Of a stretch of DNA of 64,000 nucleotides, positions 1-10,850 are shown one piece after another. The stretch is taken from NCBI GenBank assembly GCA_964023275.1, contig OZ029927.1, positions 6,557,715-6,621,714 on the forward strand, given 5' to 3'. The position numbers and the translations under genes are program-made. Under the pieces are notes generated by a model. The model was given only the letters and a program-made list of their open reading frames with translations, was not told where the DNA came from and did not search any database. The stretch comes from Norana najaformis. Taxonomy: Eukaryota; Annelida; Clitellata; Crassiclitellata; Hormogastridae. Position 1 is the first letter of the stretch, and every line of letters starts with the position of its first letter.

Positions 1-1064
1 TTCTCGCGATCGCTCCTTCTTATCCTTTGTTGGCACCTTTTCATTTTTGCCCCATTAAAACTAAACAACATTTTGTTGTCATATTATTTACCAGGTAGCG
101 TCAGCGTTTCTTTAAGCATGCATCACCATCATTTAGCCTACATACTGTACAGCTGGACGACGCACGCGCCCAAGGCTATTGTTATAGACGTGCATCGAAA
201 ACTTACCACCAAACGACCTGTGGCCAAACGATTATCAAAATGGAAACACTTCGAGTTGTAAGAAGCTTGTAGTCGGCTGTTTCTGAACAGACTGTGATAT
301 AGACCTTTCTCTGCCCAGCACTTGACGCATCAGCCACAGCAGGACCTATCACCCCATTGGCCCTAATCAATGCAGTTGCAGTTCAGACGATGACATCAAG
401 TTAAGTTTGCTTTAGGCGTGTGACGCATAGGCATCCTGCGTAGCTTTCGCAGATATAAATGCTTAACTTATGTACATATCTAATTTATACGTGTACTGAG
501 CTACCCCAATGTGTATCTGCAGAACAGAATGCTATGTTTAATGATATATCGCATTGGGTACATGTGTTGGTGCATCAACAACCTGAGTTCCCACATTAGC
601 CATTTCTAATTGGATCAGATTCCGATGGCTCGATTCAGGTCAGGCTAAGACCGTTAATGCGTATACGAAGCATCCAACATTTCATTTCGGCTGCGATGTT
701 ACACAAAAATTAGCTCTGCATGCGTCAGCCAAGTTTCCGACGCTGCCTACACTGTTACGTTTTCTACGGACCCCTAAACACTGGCCAATTCATGCAGCAT
801 TGAAGTTAGCCTACAGAGTTAGTCGTGGTGCATGCGATTCGCAGCTTCAGAGGTGTAATCGCACCGTAAACTCGAAAAATTTCTGAAGCGCAATACTTGA
901 AAGTTAACTGCAAAGCAATTGGAAAAACGCCGTTTCGTCAGGTTTAGGGTTTTCGCGTTACGTCCTGTCTGCATACGCCACTGGCAACGGTAGGCTGTAG
1001 AAATTGAGTTTCTGCACGACCCATTATTTACACGAAATGGAAACCCAGATTTATTCCAGTTATA
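1..1064. other. No gene or element recognised
   Basis: No coding similarity, splice-linked exon or clear repeat seen on either strand. Short reading frames here look random. Confidence 0.5.
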
Positions 1065-1310
1065 CTAATGGAAATTCTTCTTCTTCTTCTTTATGTTCTC
1101 TGCCCCTCGGCAGGTTCGTATGTCCAATGACGCCATCTTTCTCTGTTCTGTGCCTCTCTCTTCAGTCCACTGTATCCCTCCTCTGTCATCATCCAGTCCA
1201 GTAGCATTGCTCTTGGTCTTCCACGTGTTCTTTTCCCCTCCATTCTTCCATCGATGATGTCTTTTAATAGGGTGTCCCCTCTCAGGATGTGGCCGATCCA
1301 TTTTATTATT
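1065..1310 (-). mobile_element. C-terminal end of an APE-type non-LTR retrotransposon ORF2
   Basis: The minus-strand translation reads [22 protein letters not shown], then a GYSGLK-type stretch and ERWRH, with stops between them. This is the usual C-terminus of endonuclease/reverse-transcriptase ORFs. Decayed and 5' truncated. Confidence 0.75.
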
Positions 1311-1359
1311 ATTTAATCCAAACTAGACGAATTTTAGGTGAAATGTCACATAATTAATT

Positions 1360-1362
<3 letters not shown>

Positions 1363-1401
<39 letters not shown>
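1363..1401. repeat. (AT)n microsatellite
   Basis: About 39 bp of uninterrupted AT dinucleotide. Confidence 0.95.
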
Positions 1402-1406
<5 letters not shown>

Positions 1407-1454
1407 TAACTAGAATTCATATTCGAAATGTCCTGCTTCGGCTTCAACATGTCG

Positions 1455-1690
1455 TAATCGTAATTGTAATCGTAAACGCGAGATTTCTACAGCGCCCAAC
1501 GAAAGCTAAGTCGCGGAGAATCAGCATTTTCACAGGCGCTCAGTCAAAACAAAATCAATAGGCAAGAAAGGTTCGGTTCCAGGTCGAGATCCAAGAGTCA
1601 GGCAGGCAGGCAGTCAGACGGTTACGGTAGGTGATGTTTGGAATTGGATCTGCGGGATAGGATAGTTAAGGGGAAGAGGGAGAATCAGGG
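1455..1690 (-). mobile_element. 3' end of an L2/CR1-like element (same family as 49655-50030)
   Basis: The minus strand of this stretch matches the plus strand near 49.92-50.01 kb, sharing gcgcccaacgaaagctaag and a GTAATC-type tail. Only the 3' UTR and last codons remain. Confidence 0.65.
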
Positions 1691-2479
1691 TAATACTCAA
1701 GACGCACTGACTTAGAGCAGCAAAATCATTATTGTCAGTTGATCGCCATTTCGCAAGGGTATTTTTTCAAATGACGCCACTGTGTCGTTGTTTTTACAGG
1801 GACTGTTTATAATTTAAATTTTGTAGCTATCATAGTCACGATTGAAATAGTTTTAGTCTTATTGGAATTTTTAAATATTTATAATAAGTCAGCCTGTCGT
1901 GTTTTCCGTTAACAGTGTACGCCTGGATCTATATTTAAATCCTCAGATTCCAATCAGGTTCGAAGAATCTTATCTTCCGGATGCACGATTCACTTTGCAT
2001 TCGATGGAACCTGCACACGGGAAGCAATATCATCATGCACCAGGAGGATGAGGAGGAATAAGAGGAAGGGAGAAGGGTGGAGGAAGAGGAGGAGGAGGAG
2101 CTGAAGGAGGAATTGTGAGGAGAAGGAGCGAAAGAGCGGCGCCTGTTTCAATTTCCTGTGTATCCGCCCAGCTCGCCCACCTATCATAACTGACATCCCC
2201 AATTATTTGTCTCTCAAGCAGTATGTTAGACCTAGGCCTACTATCAGATATACTACCATACAGCAGCGAACTACATGCATGGTCCTACAGTGTATGTCAT
2301 CTTCAAGAGATAGATGTTTAAGTTTCTATCATATTTTTGTGTATTTCTGTCTTCGTTGTGCGATATAAAGTAGGCAGACAGGCCTATGACCAATGGCACA
2401 TTTTCAAAGGACTATTCAGATGAAACACATTACATATGATTCCCTTTTAAATGAGTTTCCACTCATTCTATGTCCCTGC

Positions 2480-3200
2480 ATAGAGCTACAAATCGGTCTG
2501 GCACAACAAGAAAAGGCATTCAGATGACCTGGTTGAATTATTATAAGTTTGAGAAATAAGGACTGATTTTAAGTATTGTGGTTGTCCAGAGTTAAATGTT
2601 TTGTAAACTTTAAGCCCACATTTAAAAGAAATTCTTTGCTGAATAGGAAGCCAATGCAAAGATTTAAGTACAGGGTTATATGCTCGTATTTTGACATAAC
2701 AGTTATATCTCTGGCCAAGGAGTACTGTATACGGCCTATTCAGTACTAGCTAGTCATTTGAAAGTTTTTAATGCTATTAATGCGGAAGTACTGACGAATG
2801 AGTTCTTTTCGAATGCAGAGGTGGATTAAAACAGTTTCTGTTTGGGGGTTATAGTCAGATCGAGTGCAATATTTATCGGTATGAGGGGTTGGCATGGAAC
2901 ATAGATAGGTCGGCTGATTTAAATACTATGTGAACTAAAAGTCAGATTTTAAACCAAATTCTTTGCTCAGTAGGTAGCGAGCGCATTGAATGTAATATTG
3001 GCTATATAGGAGTCTTTGTTGTGGCTCTCGCAAGCGCGTTTAGAACGATTTATAGTTTGTGCAGATCTCACTTAGTGATGCCATTGAGAAGCGAGCTATA
3101 GCCTGTTAGAAACCAATGCGTTAGCCTGTGGGATCAAGAGTCTTCGAGGCAAAAGAGATCTGATTCTACGAATATTCCAGATGTGAAACTGAGCTGGTCT
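2480..3200 (-). mobile_element. L2/CR1-like retrotransposon fragment(s), family A
   Basis: Strings such as ccaatgcaaagatttaag and tttgctgaataggaagcca recur in the copies at 6.05-6.55 kb and 15.2-15.9 kb. From 2920 on a second, more diverged piece of similar type follows. Confidence 0.65.
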
Positions 3201-4590
3201 GCATATGGCCTGAACATGGCTAGAAAATGACATGGTGGAATTTAACAATTTATGCGTAAACCACGTGTACATCCAGCTGTCTCATTTGGGGGGAAGAAGC
3301 CCAAAATGTCATATCTAAGGGTTTTTCCAAGTTTAGCATAATAATATTAATGGCACATGTAAGACTCAGTATTACTGTTCAGTAGACACCTAATGCACTT
3401 ACATAATGAAGTGGTCAGAATACTACTAAATATATGACAAATCGGGTAAACCTGCAGCTTTCTATAAATTCTAAGTCATATTGGGTCACCCAGTGGGCAA
3501 AATGACATGGGTGTACAAAGTGACACACATTTATGACTCAATGTAGGCCTACAAGACTTAAATTGAAATGTCTGGCCTACCAGTTTTTATAGTAAAATCA
3601 AAATTAGTGCATATTTTACGTCCGGGGTATAGGCTTAAAAGTTCTGAGATATTTTGTGACTAAACAGCTGCTGCAACCACAACACAACATAGGAAAACCA
3701 TTGTTAAGAATTTTACATTTTACCATGACATGTCGTAGGGGGCCCGCCAAAATGTATACTTTGCCTGGACAAGCAAAACTGTGGCATTTTTTTGATTGAG
3801 AAACACAGGCCGCTTATTGTTTGACTTCAACATGCTTTTAGTCTGTCAGACGAACTTTGACGGTTTCATATGATTCATATAGGCCTACCCTGACATGTTG
3901 GTTGAGTTTTCATGCACAGGACCGGCCTTAGCCTCAGTGACGCTCCAGCCAAAGTATACATTTTGGCGCCCCGATCCCAAGACAGTGTAGACCAATATTG
4001 GCTGCAGTTACCAAGCACACTTTAAGCATCTGTTAAGCCTAATTATATGTTTTAATTAATAAATGAGGTGAAATTCGCAAATCAGTGTGAAATTAGGCCT
4101 ATTAGAAAAGCAAGGCGACAACAGAACCGAAGATGATTTTATAAGATTCTTTTGTTCTTATAAAATGAATAAGGCAACAATCTTGGCGTACAGCCTACTA
4201 GTATTGTACTACTAATACTGTATTGTCTGTCTTCGCAGTTAAAGGTTTATGTTCACATGCAATCAAAACTCATCAGCCTAATGTGCTTAGACTAAATAAT
4301 AATTAATTAGTTCGTTGACTGTTTCAGTAAGTATACATTTTTACTTTATTCAGGAGTCTATATGTTGAAAAGTTTTTTTTAAACGTTAATATTAATCATT
4401 TAAAGTTGTATTAGAATTAACACAGTGTAACATGTTATCCAATTTAATTTGTTGTTGCTGTTCGGTGGCAGTCTTCCAGCTCTTGCCTCCGTTTCATGAG
4501 ACTCTTCGTCTTCCGTTCCGCCGTTCTCCTTCCTCGAGTCTCCCCCGGGCACAAGAGAACAAAAACGCAACACAAAATCTACGACTAGGG
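3201..4590. other. No gene or element recognised
   Basis: AT-rich sequence without supported exons, tandem repeats or terminal repeats. Confidence 0.4.
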
Positions 4591-4882
4591 TTTATGGGGT
4601 TTTACGCCGCGCCAGTGACCCAACAGACCCCAGGGGCCGTATGCACGACGCAGGAGTAAGTGCTACTCCAGAGTAAATTCGGCCTACTCCGGAGTAGAGA
4701 ATCTATTTCGGTATGCACGACGACATAGTAGCGCACAACTCCTGGAGTATCCCTACTCGACCTAGATAGCAGAAGTAAGTGGTCTACTCCAGCGTAAGAG
4801 AAAGAATTCAAAATGCCCCATGGGTTCCTACGACTAACACGGAATCTACTTCTAGCTTACGGGGTTTTACGCCACGCCAGAG
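4591..4882. repeat. Direct-repeat-flanked insertion
   Basis: Near-identical ggggttttacgccgcgccag (4592) and ggggttttacgccacgccag (4862) flank about 250 bp with repeated tatgcacgacg and tactcc-rich motifs. It could be a small mobile element or a local duplication; the class is unknown. Confidence 0.45.
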
Positions 4883-5396
4883 GCCTATGGAATTCGACGA
4901 TTAACACACAAATACAAACATAAAACGAGAGAAGGATAGGCAGCGAGGCACCACGGTATTCGTAACTCTTCTCAAACGAGTCTTCGTCGTCAAGGATGCG
5001 TATCTGCAGTAAGACATTTAAGAACGTCCGTATAGGCCTAATTATTAAAGAATAGGGGGCCTATATTAGACATGTACATATTAGGCTAACGACTAGGCTA
5101 ATCTCAACTGCCATTTGGAATTAGAGTTTCACGTTGCTGATGATTCAAAAGTAGGATAAATTAAAACTAGCCAGTAAGCCTACGTCTTTTGTTGTCTGAC
5201 CGCTGTGACTCACCAACGCCTACAATTCCTCGCTCAGTCGATGGACATATTGCGTGTTAACAAATGCATTACTAACTTACTTACTTTTTAAGTAAGTTTT
5301 TGTCAGATTACAAATAAAGGCTAATTAGGCTTCTTGACGTCTCACGGGGTCTTCGTGATCTCAACTGATTTCAATGGAATGAGATTTGGAATGTGC

Positions 5397-5510
5397 GGTT
5401 TTGCTTAAATGGCAATCGATTGATGCCTTGTGCATTATAACGTACGGCGCTAGAAGCGTTTCCCGATTTGATTAGATTTTTAAATCTAGCGATCAACTAG
5501 CATTTAAATT
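5397..5510 (+). mobile_element. 3' end of an L2/CR1-like element with GATTAGATT tail
   Basis: Contains gattgatgccttgtgcatta and a TTAGATT-type tail, matching 3' ends at 13.69 kb and 32.0 kb. Confidence 0.6.
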
Positions 5511-5529
5511 GTTGATCAACTATTCCATC

Positions 5530-5890
5530 AAGTTCAACAGTTCTTACATTTAACTTCGGATTTCTGTCTGATCAATGATCATCTATTCGGAATGACAAAT
5601 TCGTTTTGATCATCGGATTCATGGTCGATTTGTGTCTTCAAGAGGAACAGTTCTTACGTCGAACTTCAGATTTCTGCTTCTTTCTGTTTGATAATTTTCA
5701 ATGATTTTCTGTTCGAAATGACAATTTTATGTCGATCATTCGATTTCTGGTATATTTGTCTCCAACAGGAACAGTTCTCGTATCGAAATTCAGATTTTTG
5801 CTTCTTTCTGTTCGATGAATTTCTGCTCGAAATAACTCATCTCTTCCAAGTCGATTTTCCAAATGAACTTCGTTTCCAAGGAACGAAACA
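5530..5890. repeat. Three diverged tandem units of 110-124 bp
   Basis: The phrase acagttctta/acagttctcg starts at 5537, 5647 and 5771, each followed by similar ttcagatttctg and gaaatgac motifs. An AT-rich old tandem array; no function apparent. Confidence 0.6.
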
Positions 5891-5903
5891 AAAAGGCCAA
5901 AGA

Positions 5904-5931
5904 TGACGTCATCTATGTTGCGATGACGTCA
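5904..5931. promoter_or_regulatory. Paired CRE palindromes
   Basis: Two perfect TGACGTCA sites (5904-5911 and 5924-5931), exactly 20 bp apart. CREB/ATF factors bind this motif in animals. No gene start is recognised nearby, so a regulatory role is only possible. Confidence 0.35.
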
Positions 5932-6049
5932 TCGGAACAATATTTGCGAAGTGATGTCTTTATTATTATGTGCGTCATCGCTGTTATGCTTAATCCGCCA
6001 AGAGCTAATTAAGTAAGAAAGTATTTTACTTACCCTCACGCGCGTAATA

Positions 6050-6690
6050 ATAATAATTAGAAACTTCTAATGCGCCGGTGTCTAATGCACAAGGCATCAA
6101 CCGATGGCAAACCAAAGCCAAGCCGCAATCAGGTCGATATCCAGAAGGTCAGTCTACAAGACAGAGAGGCAGCCTACGGTGGATAAGCAATTTGAAAAAG
6201 GTACGTTTTAAGTTGAGAACGAAATGACAAAAGCGACTGAGCAGAACGAACAGACACAGGAAGGGAGTTCCAAAATTTAGGTCCAGCGACTGAAAAAGCC
6301 CGTTTACCCAGAACAGTTCGAGTCCAAGGTATGACCAGAGAAAGACAAACAGATGACCTTGCTGAATAATGGTAAGTCTTGGGAATAAGGACTAATTTCA
6401 AGTATTGTGGTTGGCCATAGCTCAATGTTTTATAAACTGTAAGTCCCAATTTGAAACAAATCCTTTGCTGAACAGGAAGCCAATGCAAAGATTTAAGCAC
6501 AGGGGAAATATGCTCATATTTTGAAGTATTTGTTATGAGTTCTGAACTCTTTGGAGTTTCTGCATATTTGACTTTGTGATACCAACAAGGATTGAGTTAC
6601 AGTAGTCAAGGCGACTAGAGACTAATGCATTAGCCAAAGATATTCTAGAACACATGGGAACATAACGCCTAATTCTGCGTATGTCACGAA
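6050..6690 (-). mobile_element. L2/CR1-like retrotransposon 3' fragment, family A
   Basis: A 108-codon minus-strand frame (6174-6500) encodes the classic ORF2 C-terminus: LHWLPVQQRI, LGKRAFSVAGPKFWNSLP, then FRSQLKTYLF. Its 3' end carries the family hallmark tgcacaaggcatcaaccg and a TAATAATAA stretch. 5' truncated. Confidence 0.85.
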
Positions 6691-6764
6691 TATACATGTA
6701 TGATGATTCACAAATACCATTTACATAGTTTTTTACGCGTACTCGTAATATGTAAAATCAAATC

Positions 6765-6868
6765 AGTTCACTGGCTTAAAATACCAGAACGAATAGAGTA
6801 CAAAGTTTTATCCCTTGCCTACAAGGCTACGACACGCTTCAGTCCTCCCAACCCTCCTGTCTTCGTCA
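6765..6868 (+). mobile_element. L2-like ORF2 C-terminal fragment
   Basis: Translates to HWLKIPERIEYKVLSLAYKA, typical of L2/CR1 C-termini, and stops abruptly where the CAC-ended transposon begins. It looks like the insertion target. Confidence 0.7.
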
Positions 6869-6872
6869 ATTA

Positions 6873-9181
6873 CACAGGTCTGCGATGAAATTTTTTTCTT
6901 CAAAGTAAATGGTGCTTCTTATAGATTTTTACACGGTCATTTCTGGAAAAATATTGTAAAAATTCTAACACATACAGTTTTGACACAAATTGGGATTTTT
7001 TGTTGGAAAGTTCAATTTTTCCGCAGAAATGCTATTTTACATTGAAAACACAATTACAAATACATGCACATAATGAAAAATATATTTTATTATAATGTAG
7101 TAATGAAGACACCCGAATTCTTGTTATGTTTTCATAAATGCGAAATTGAACCTCGGCCTGAAAGGGTTAAGTCCGGTTTTTACATTAACGACGTGAAAGG
7201 GTTAAGTCTGGTGTATACATTTATGACTGTCATGGCTTCAAGAGGATGTGTTAATTCTCCTGACAGGTTTTGTTATATCTGTGGCGAACTGTTAGTGAAA
7301 AAGCAAGAGCGGAAGGTCACGGACTTTGTTGAGAAAGTGTATTTTGCATACTTCGGTGTAAGGCTTGGAGACCAGGACAAGGCATGGGCCCCACATCGAG
7401 TTTGTTCCAGTTGCGTGGAAGGACTGCGCATGCGTTCTAAGGGTAAGGTGAAATCTTTTCGTTTCGGAGTGCCTATGATATGGAGGGAGCCCCGAAACCA
7501 CAGCGATGACTGTTACTTTTGCTCGTGCAACATACAGGGATACAGCTTTAAAAACAAAGACAAAATCTGCTACCCGAACCTGGAATCTGCACTGCGCCCT
7601 GTATCTCGTGGACCTGGCATTCCCATACCTTTGCCTCCAGAAAGCCTAAGCGATGTGAGTGGGCCATCGGGGAGTGAGTCAGATGGCAATTCTGATGAGG
7701 AATTTCCACACGACAGCAGTGAGCCCGAACTGTTTTCACAATCACAATTGAACGACTTGATTCGAGATCTGGCTCTTTCGAAAGATTCCGCTCAGTTGCT
7801 AGGTTCTAGGCTCCAGGAGAAGAACTTGTTGACTCCTGGAACTTCTTTTAGTTGGTTTAGAAACCGAGATAAAGACTACGTGCCTTACGTTTCTCAAGGC
7901 GGTGAACTTGTTTACTGCTCCGATGTTACCGGTCTGATGCAAATGTTCAGAGTTCAGCATGAGGCTCACGATTGGAGACTCTTCATTGACTCATCACAAA
8001 GGAGTCTAAAAGCTGTCCTTCTTCACAATGGCAACAAATACGCCTCTATACCGGTTGGACATTCCGTTCATTTGAAAGAGAAGTATGACAATTTAGTCTT
8101 CATCCTGACCAAACTGAACTACAAGAAATACGAATGGACCATCTGTGGCGTTCTTAAAGTGATCTCTATGATCCTTGGTCAACAGGGCGGCTACACCAAG
8201 TACCCCTGTTTCCTCTGCGAATGGGATAGCCGTGCTAAAGCCAAGCACTGGACTGAGAAGGTGTGGCCAAGCAGGACACTAAAAGTAGGAGAAAAGAACG
8301 TGCACTTCGAATCTTTGATGGAGCCAAGAAAAGTACTCTTACCTCCACTTCACATCAAACTTGGCATCATGAAGCAGTTTGTGAAAGCCCTTCCAAAAGA
8401 TGGTGATACTTTCAAGTATCTTGCAAGCAAGTTTCCACGGTTGTCAGAAGCGAAGCTGAAAGAAGGGGTTTTCGTCGGTCCTGACATTCGAAAACTCATG
8501 AGGGACGAGATATTTGATACCAAAATGAAAGAAATTGAGAGATCGGCTTGGCAATCCTTTAAAGAAGTGGTAAAGAAGTTTCTTGGCAACTATAGAGACA
8601 GTGACTTCGAGAACATCGTAGGAAACATGATGAAGAACTTGAAAGCCTTGGGCTGCTCAATGAGCTTGAAGCTCCACTTTTTGAACTCCCATCTAAGCTA
8701 TTTCCCAGAAAATCTAGGTGCTGTCAGTGAAGAACAAGGAGAGAGATTCCACCAGGACATAAAGGAAATGGAACGGAGGTATCAGGGTCAGTGGAACGTT
8801 AACATGATAGCAGACTACTGCTGGATGTTGCATAGGGAAGAACCGCAAGCAGTGTACAAGAGAAACAGTTCTAAAAGGAGCTTTGAAGGGAAGAAGAAAA
8901 GATATTATAAAGATTTCTGACTTCTCGGCACCTGTGACAAACATTTACAAATGAATGAATGAAAATTCCAGCTGAGTTCATTGTAACAATATTTAAGTTC
9001 TTTGTAAATAAGCGTTTTCCACTCTGCTAGGTCTTCCTGGATGTTTGTCTTCACTTGCGGAAAAAACCGTACGTGATAGAGGAAAAACCCGTGCATGTTT
9101 GAATTCAGCTAACTGAATACCAATGAAAACACCTAAAACGGTGAAGAAAAAAATTGGAAACCATTAATATGCAGGCCTGTG
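6873..9181 (+). mobile_element. DNA transposon with CAC ends and AATTA target duplication
   Basis: Ends are inverted repeats cacaggtctgc (6873) and gcaggcctgtg (to 9181), one mismatch in 11. A second inverted block aatttttttcttca lies just inside each end. AATTA flanks both sides (6868-6872, 9182-9186). It surrounds one long intact ORF. The superfamily is not certain; short TIRs beginning CAC with a 5-bp duplication are only a weak guide. Confidence 0.6.
7232..8920 (+). CDS. Intact ORF of a multi-copy transposon-associated protein (562 aa)
   Basis: I start at ATG 7232 (MASRGC) because it opens the conserved part; the frame stays open back to 7064 through a partly duplicated 37-bp stretch. 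The N-terminal region is Cys-rich: C14-x2-C17, C58-x2-C61 and C94-x2-C97, around a WAPHRVC motif, likely a zinc fold. An acidic Ser-rich linker follows. The C-terminal half has FIDSSQRSLKAVLLHNG (Asp253), CFLCEWDSR (Asp332) and a SEEQGERFHQDI block (Glu500/501, Glu504). These acidic residues could form a DDE-type centre, but that is inference. From memory, similar single-exon proteins occur in many copies in cnidarian and arthropod genomes without an assigned function. No stops or frameshifts, suggesting recent activity or selection. Transposase is the best guess; a domesticated gene is the alternative. Confidence 0.7.
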   Translation: MASRGCVNSPDRFCYICGELLVKKQERKVTDFVEKVYFAYFGVRLGDQDKAWAPHRVCSSCVEGLRMRSKGKVKSFRFGVPMIWREPRNHSDDCYFCSCNIQGYSFKNKDKICYPNLESALRPVSRGPGIPIPLPPESLSDVSGPSGSESDGNSDEEFPHDSSEPELFSQSQLNDLIRDLALSKDSAQLLGSRLQEKNLLTPGTSFSWFRNRDKDYVPYVSQGGELVYCSDVTGLMQMFRVQHEAHDWRLFIDSSQRSLKAVLLHNGNKYASIPVGHSVHLKEKYDNLVFILTKLNYKKYEWTICGVLKVISMILGQQGGYTKYPCFLCEWDSRAKAKHWTEKVWPSRTLKVGEKNVHFESLMEPRKVLLPPLHIKLGIMKQFVKALPKDGDTFKYLASKFPRLSEAKLKEGVFVGPDIRKLMRDEIFDTKMKEIERSAWQSFKEVVKKFLGNYRDSDFENIVGNMMKNLKALGCSMSLKLHFLNSHLSYFPENLGAVSEEQGERFHQDIKEMERRYQGQWNVNMIADYCWMLHREEPQAVYKRNSSKRSFEGKKKRYYKDF

Positions 9182-9226
9182 AATTATTTATAATCCAATC
9201 CACTCTGCTAGGTCTTCCTGGATGTT
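9018..9226. repeat. 28-bp direct repeat across the transposon's right end
   Basis: Identical 28-mers at 9018-9045 and 9199-9226 (both contain ctctgctaggtcttcctgg). One is inside and one just outside the proposed right terminus at 9181. Confidence 0.85.
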
Positions 9227-9270
9227 CAACCCGCTCCTCTTGTCCTGATACTTCTTCGCTTTGTGATTAA

Positions 9271-9993
9271 ACTTGTGAAACGAAAGATATTGCTGCATTT
9301 AATTCACAAGTAGTTACGTCCACTTTAGGATCAGAGTTTGGTAAAGTGGAAGAGTCCTTACTTGCCTCTTTCTTCTCACTGAGAGAAGATTTAACAGAAC
9401 GCCAGAATCAATTGATAGAGCGCCAGGTGCAATTACAAAGTGAGTTGATAGAGAGTCAGGTTCAATTGCGAGAGGGCTTATTACAGCGCCAAGCTGAGTT
9501 AGAACGTAAATTAGATGAGATTCATGTAGCACCTTCTTCAGACTTTATGCAGCGCCCAGTATTAGATGAAGACAAGTCTGTCGGGATAGCCACAACGAAC
9601 CCTTACGCTCTTTCAGAGGGGGTAGCGGCAGAGGCGTAGCAATAGATTGTGCAGGTTGTGCTAAGCACAAGGGCCCACGAGGCCCGGTTGCTCAATTACT
9701 TAAAGCAAAACTGCCAAAGTTTATACAACGAAAATTTCGATAAGTCAGACGTGTAAACTGGGGAAGACTGGATGAGGTTGGAGTGGAGGGCCCATCGCAT
9801 TCAGTTTGCACAAGGGCCCTCGGAAGGCTAGCTACGCCACTGGGTAGCGGCCCACCCGACCGCCACAGACAACTCTCGACCATCTGGTGATCGAAAGGCA
9901 GAAGAAATTAAGCAACTTCCTGTCCTTCGCAGAAGTATAAGATTGAGTTCGAAACCGCCCATTTATTATGAAAAGGGTGCTGTACGAGGTTAA
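9271..9993 (+). pseudogene. Coiled-coil open frame of a likely retroelement, split by a MITE
   Basis: The frame is open from 9271 without a start codon. It encodes heptad-rich, Gln/Glu/Arg-rich repeats (RQNQLIERQVQLQSELIE-like) to about 9540, then an acidic stretch. It ends at 9637 only because a hAT MITE sits in it; past the MITE's right target duplicate the same frame continues to TAA at 9991. The far end is basic and proline-rich, a pattern common at the end of retroelement polyproteins. Source element not identified. Confidence 0.5.
9629..9842. mobile_element. hAT-type MITE with 8-bp target duplication
   Basis: Inverted ends cagaggcgtagcaa (9629) and tagctacgccactg (to 9842) fit hAT termini (CAGNGGCGTAG). 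Perfect 8-bp target duplications GGTAGCGG lie at 9621-9628 and 9843-9850. The 214 bp in between has no coding capacity, so it is non-autonomous. Confidence 0.9.
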
Positions 9994-10640
9994 ACTGCAA
10001 GTTCGACCAACCTGGATTCGGACCTACTACCATCACCCAGCAAATCCTTAGTTCTATCCTCCAGGCTGTCCCGACAGCTAACGGCGGCTTCCTTCCACGT
10101 ATCAAAAACCGTTACAAAACTTACAATATTACCCGGTATTTGTATGATCATTTTACCCTCACTGTAGCCGCGAAATTTAAAAATCACTACATTACTGCAA
10201 ATTACATATCTGCAGGTACCTTTGAAGCAGCCTTGGCAGTCGTAAACTATGAAATTGTATCGAAATGTAACAAATAGGAAATATTTGGCGGATCGGCCAC
10301 AAGACAAGCCTGTTGGGTAAGAGGCAGGAGTAGTTATGACCCGCGTTAGGTAGCCATTAAGTGCTGTGCTTATGTGCGCGGTTCGGCCGCGTTACCTGTG
10401 TAGGATTTTTATAAATTATTTTTTTATTAAATTTAAGTTTAATCTAATAATAGCTTAATAATTAGGCCGTGCAAACTTCTTAGTATAATTTTAGTAAAGT
10501 AATGGATAAAATTGTTTAAATTTATAGGCCCCTAAATGTTTGTTTTAAGGCAAGAAATCGGTAACGGTTAGACACCTTTATTTACGTTTTATCGACCGTG
10601 ACACTAAATAAGTAAAACGCGTAGAAAGGGTTGACTAAGA
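9994..10640. other. No gene recognised
   Basis: Contains an AT-rich block around 10.40-10.47 kb but no supported exon. It may belong to the same unidentified element as the flanking regions. Confidence 0.35.
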
Positions 10641-10850
10641 GGTGTCGTGCGTTTTGTTGCTATAGCCGTGAAGGATGGATGCGTGCCTTCACATATACGA
10701 GTTACAGTGTTTTGATAACGTTCTTTGAGCGAATTCATAGCGTATACAAATACATACAGACGAGGGTGAAGTCCGGAGAAGCCCGTGTTCGATACGGTCC
10801 CGTTTACGATAAAATATACGGACGAGAGAGTCCGCGAAAAATACTAATCT

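Noticed and set aside
6815..7045. Small ORF before the transposon ORF
   Set aside because: It crosses the transposon's left end and joins two unrelated sequences.
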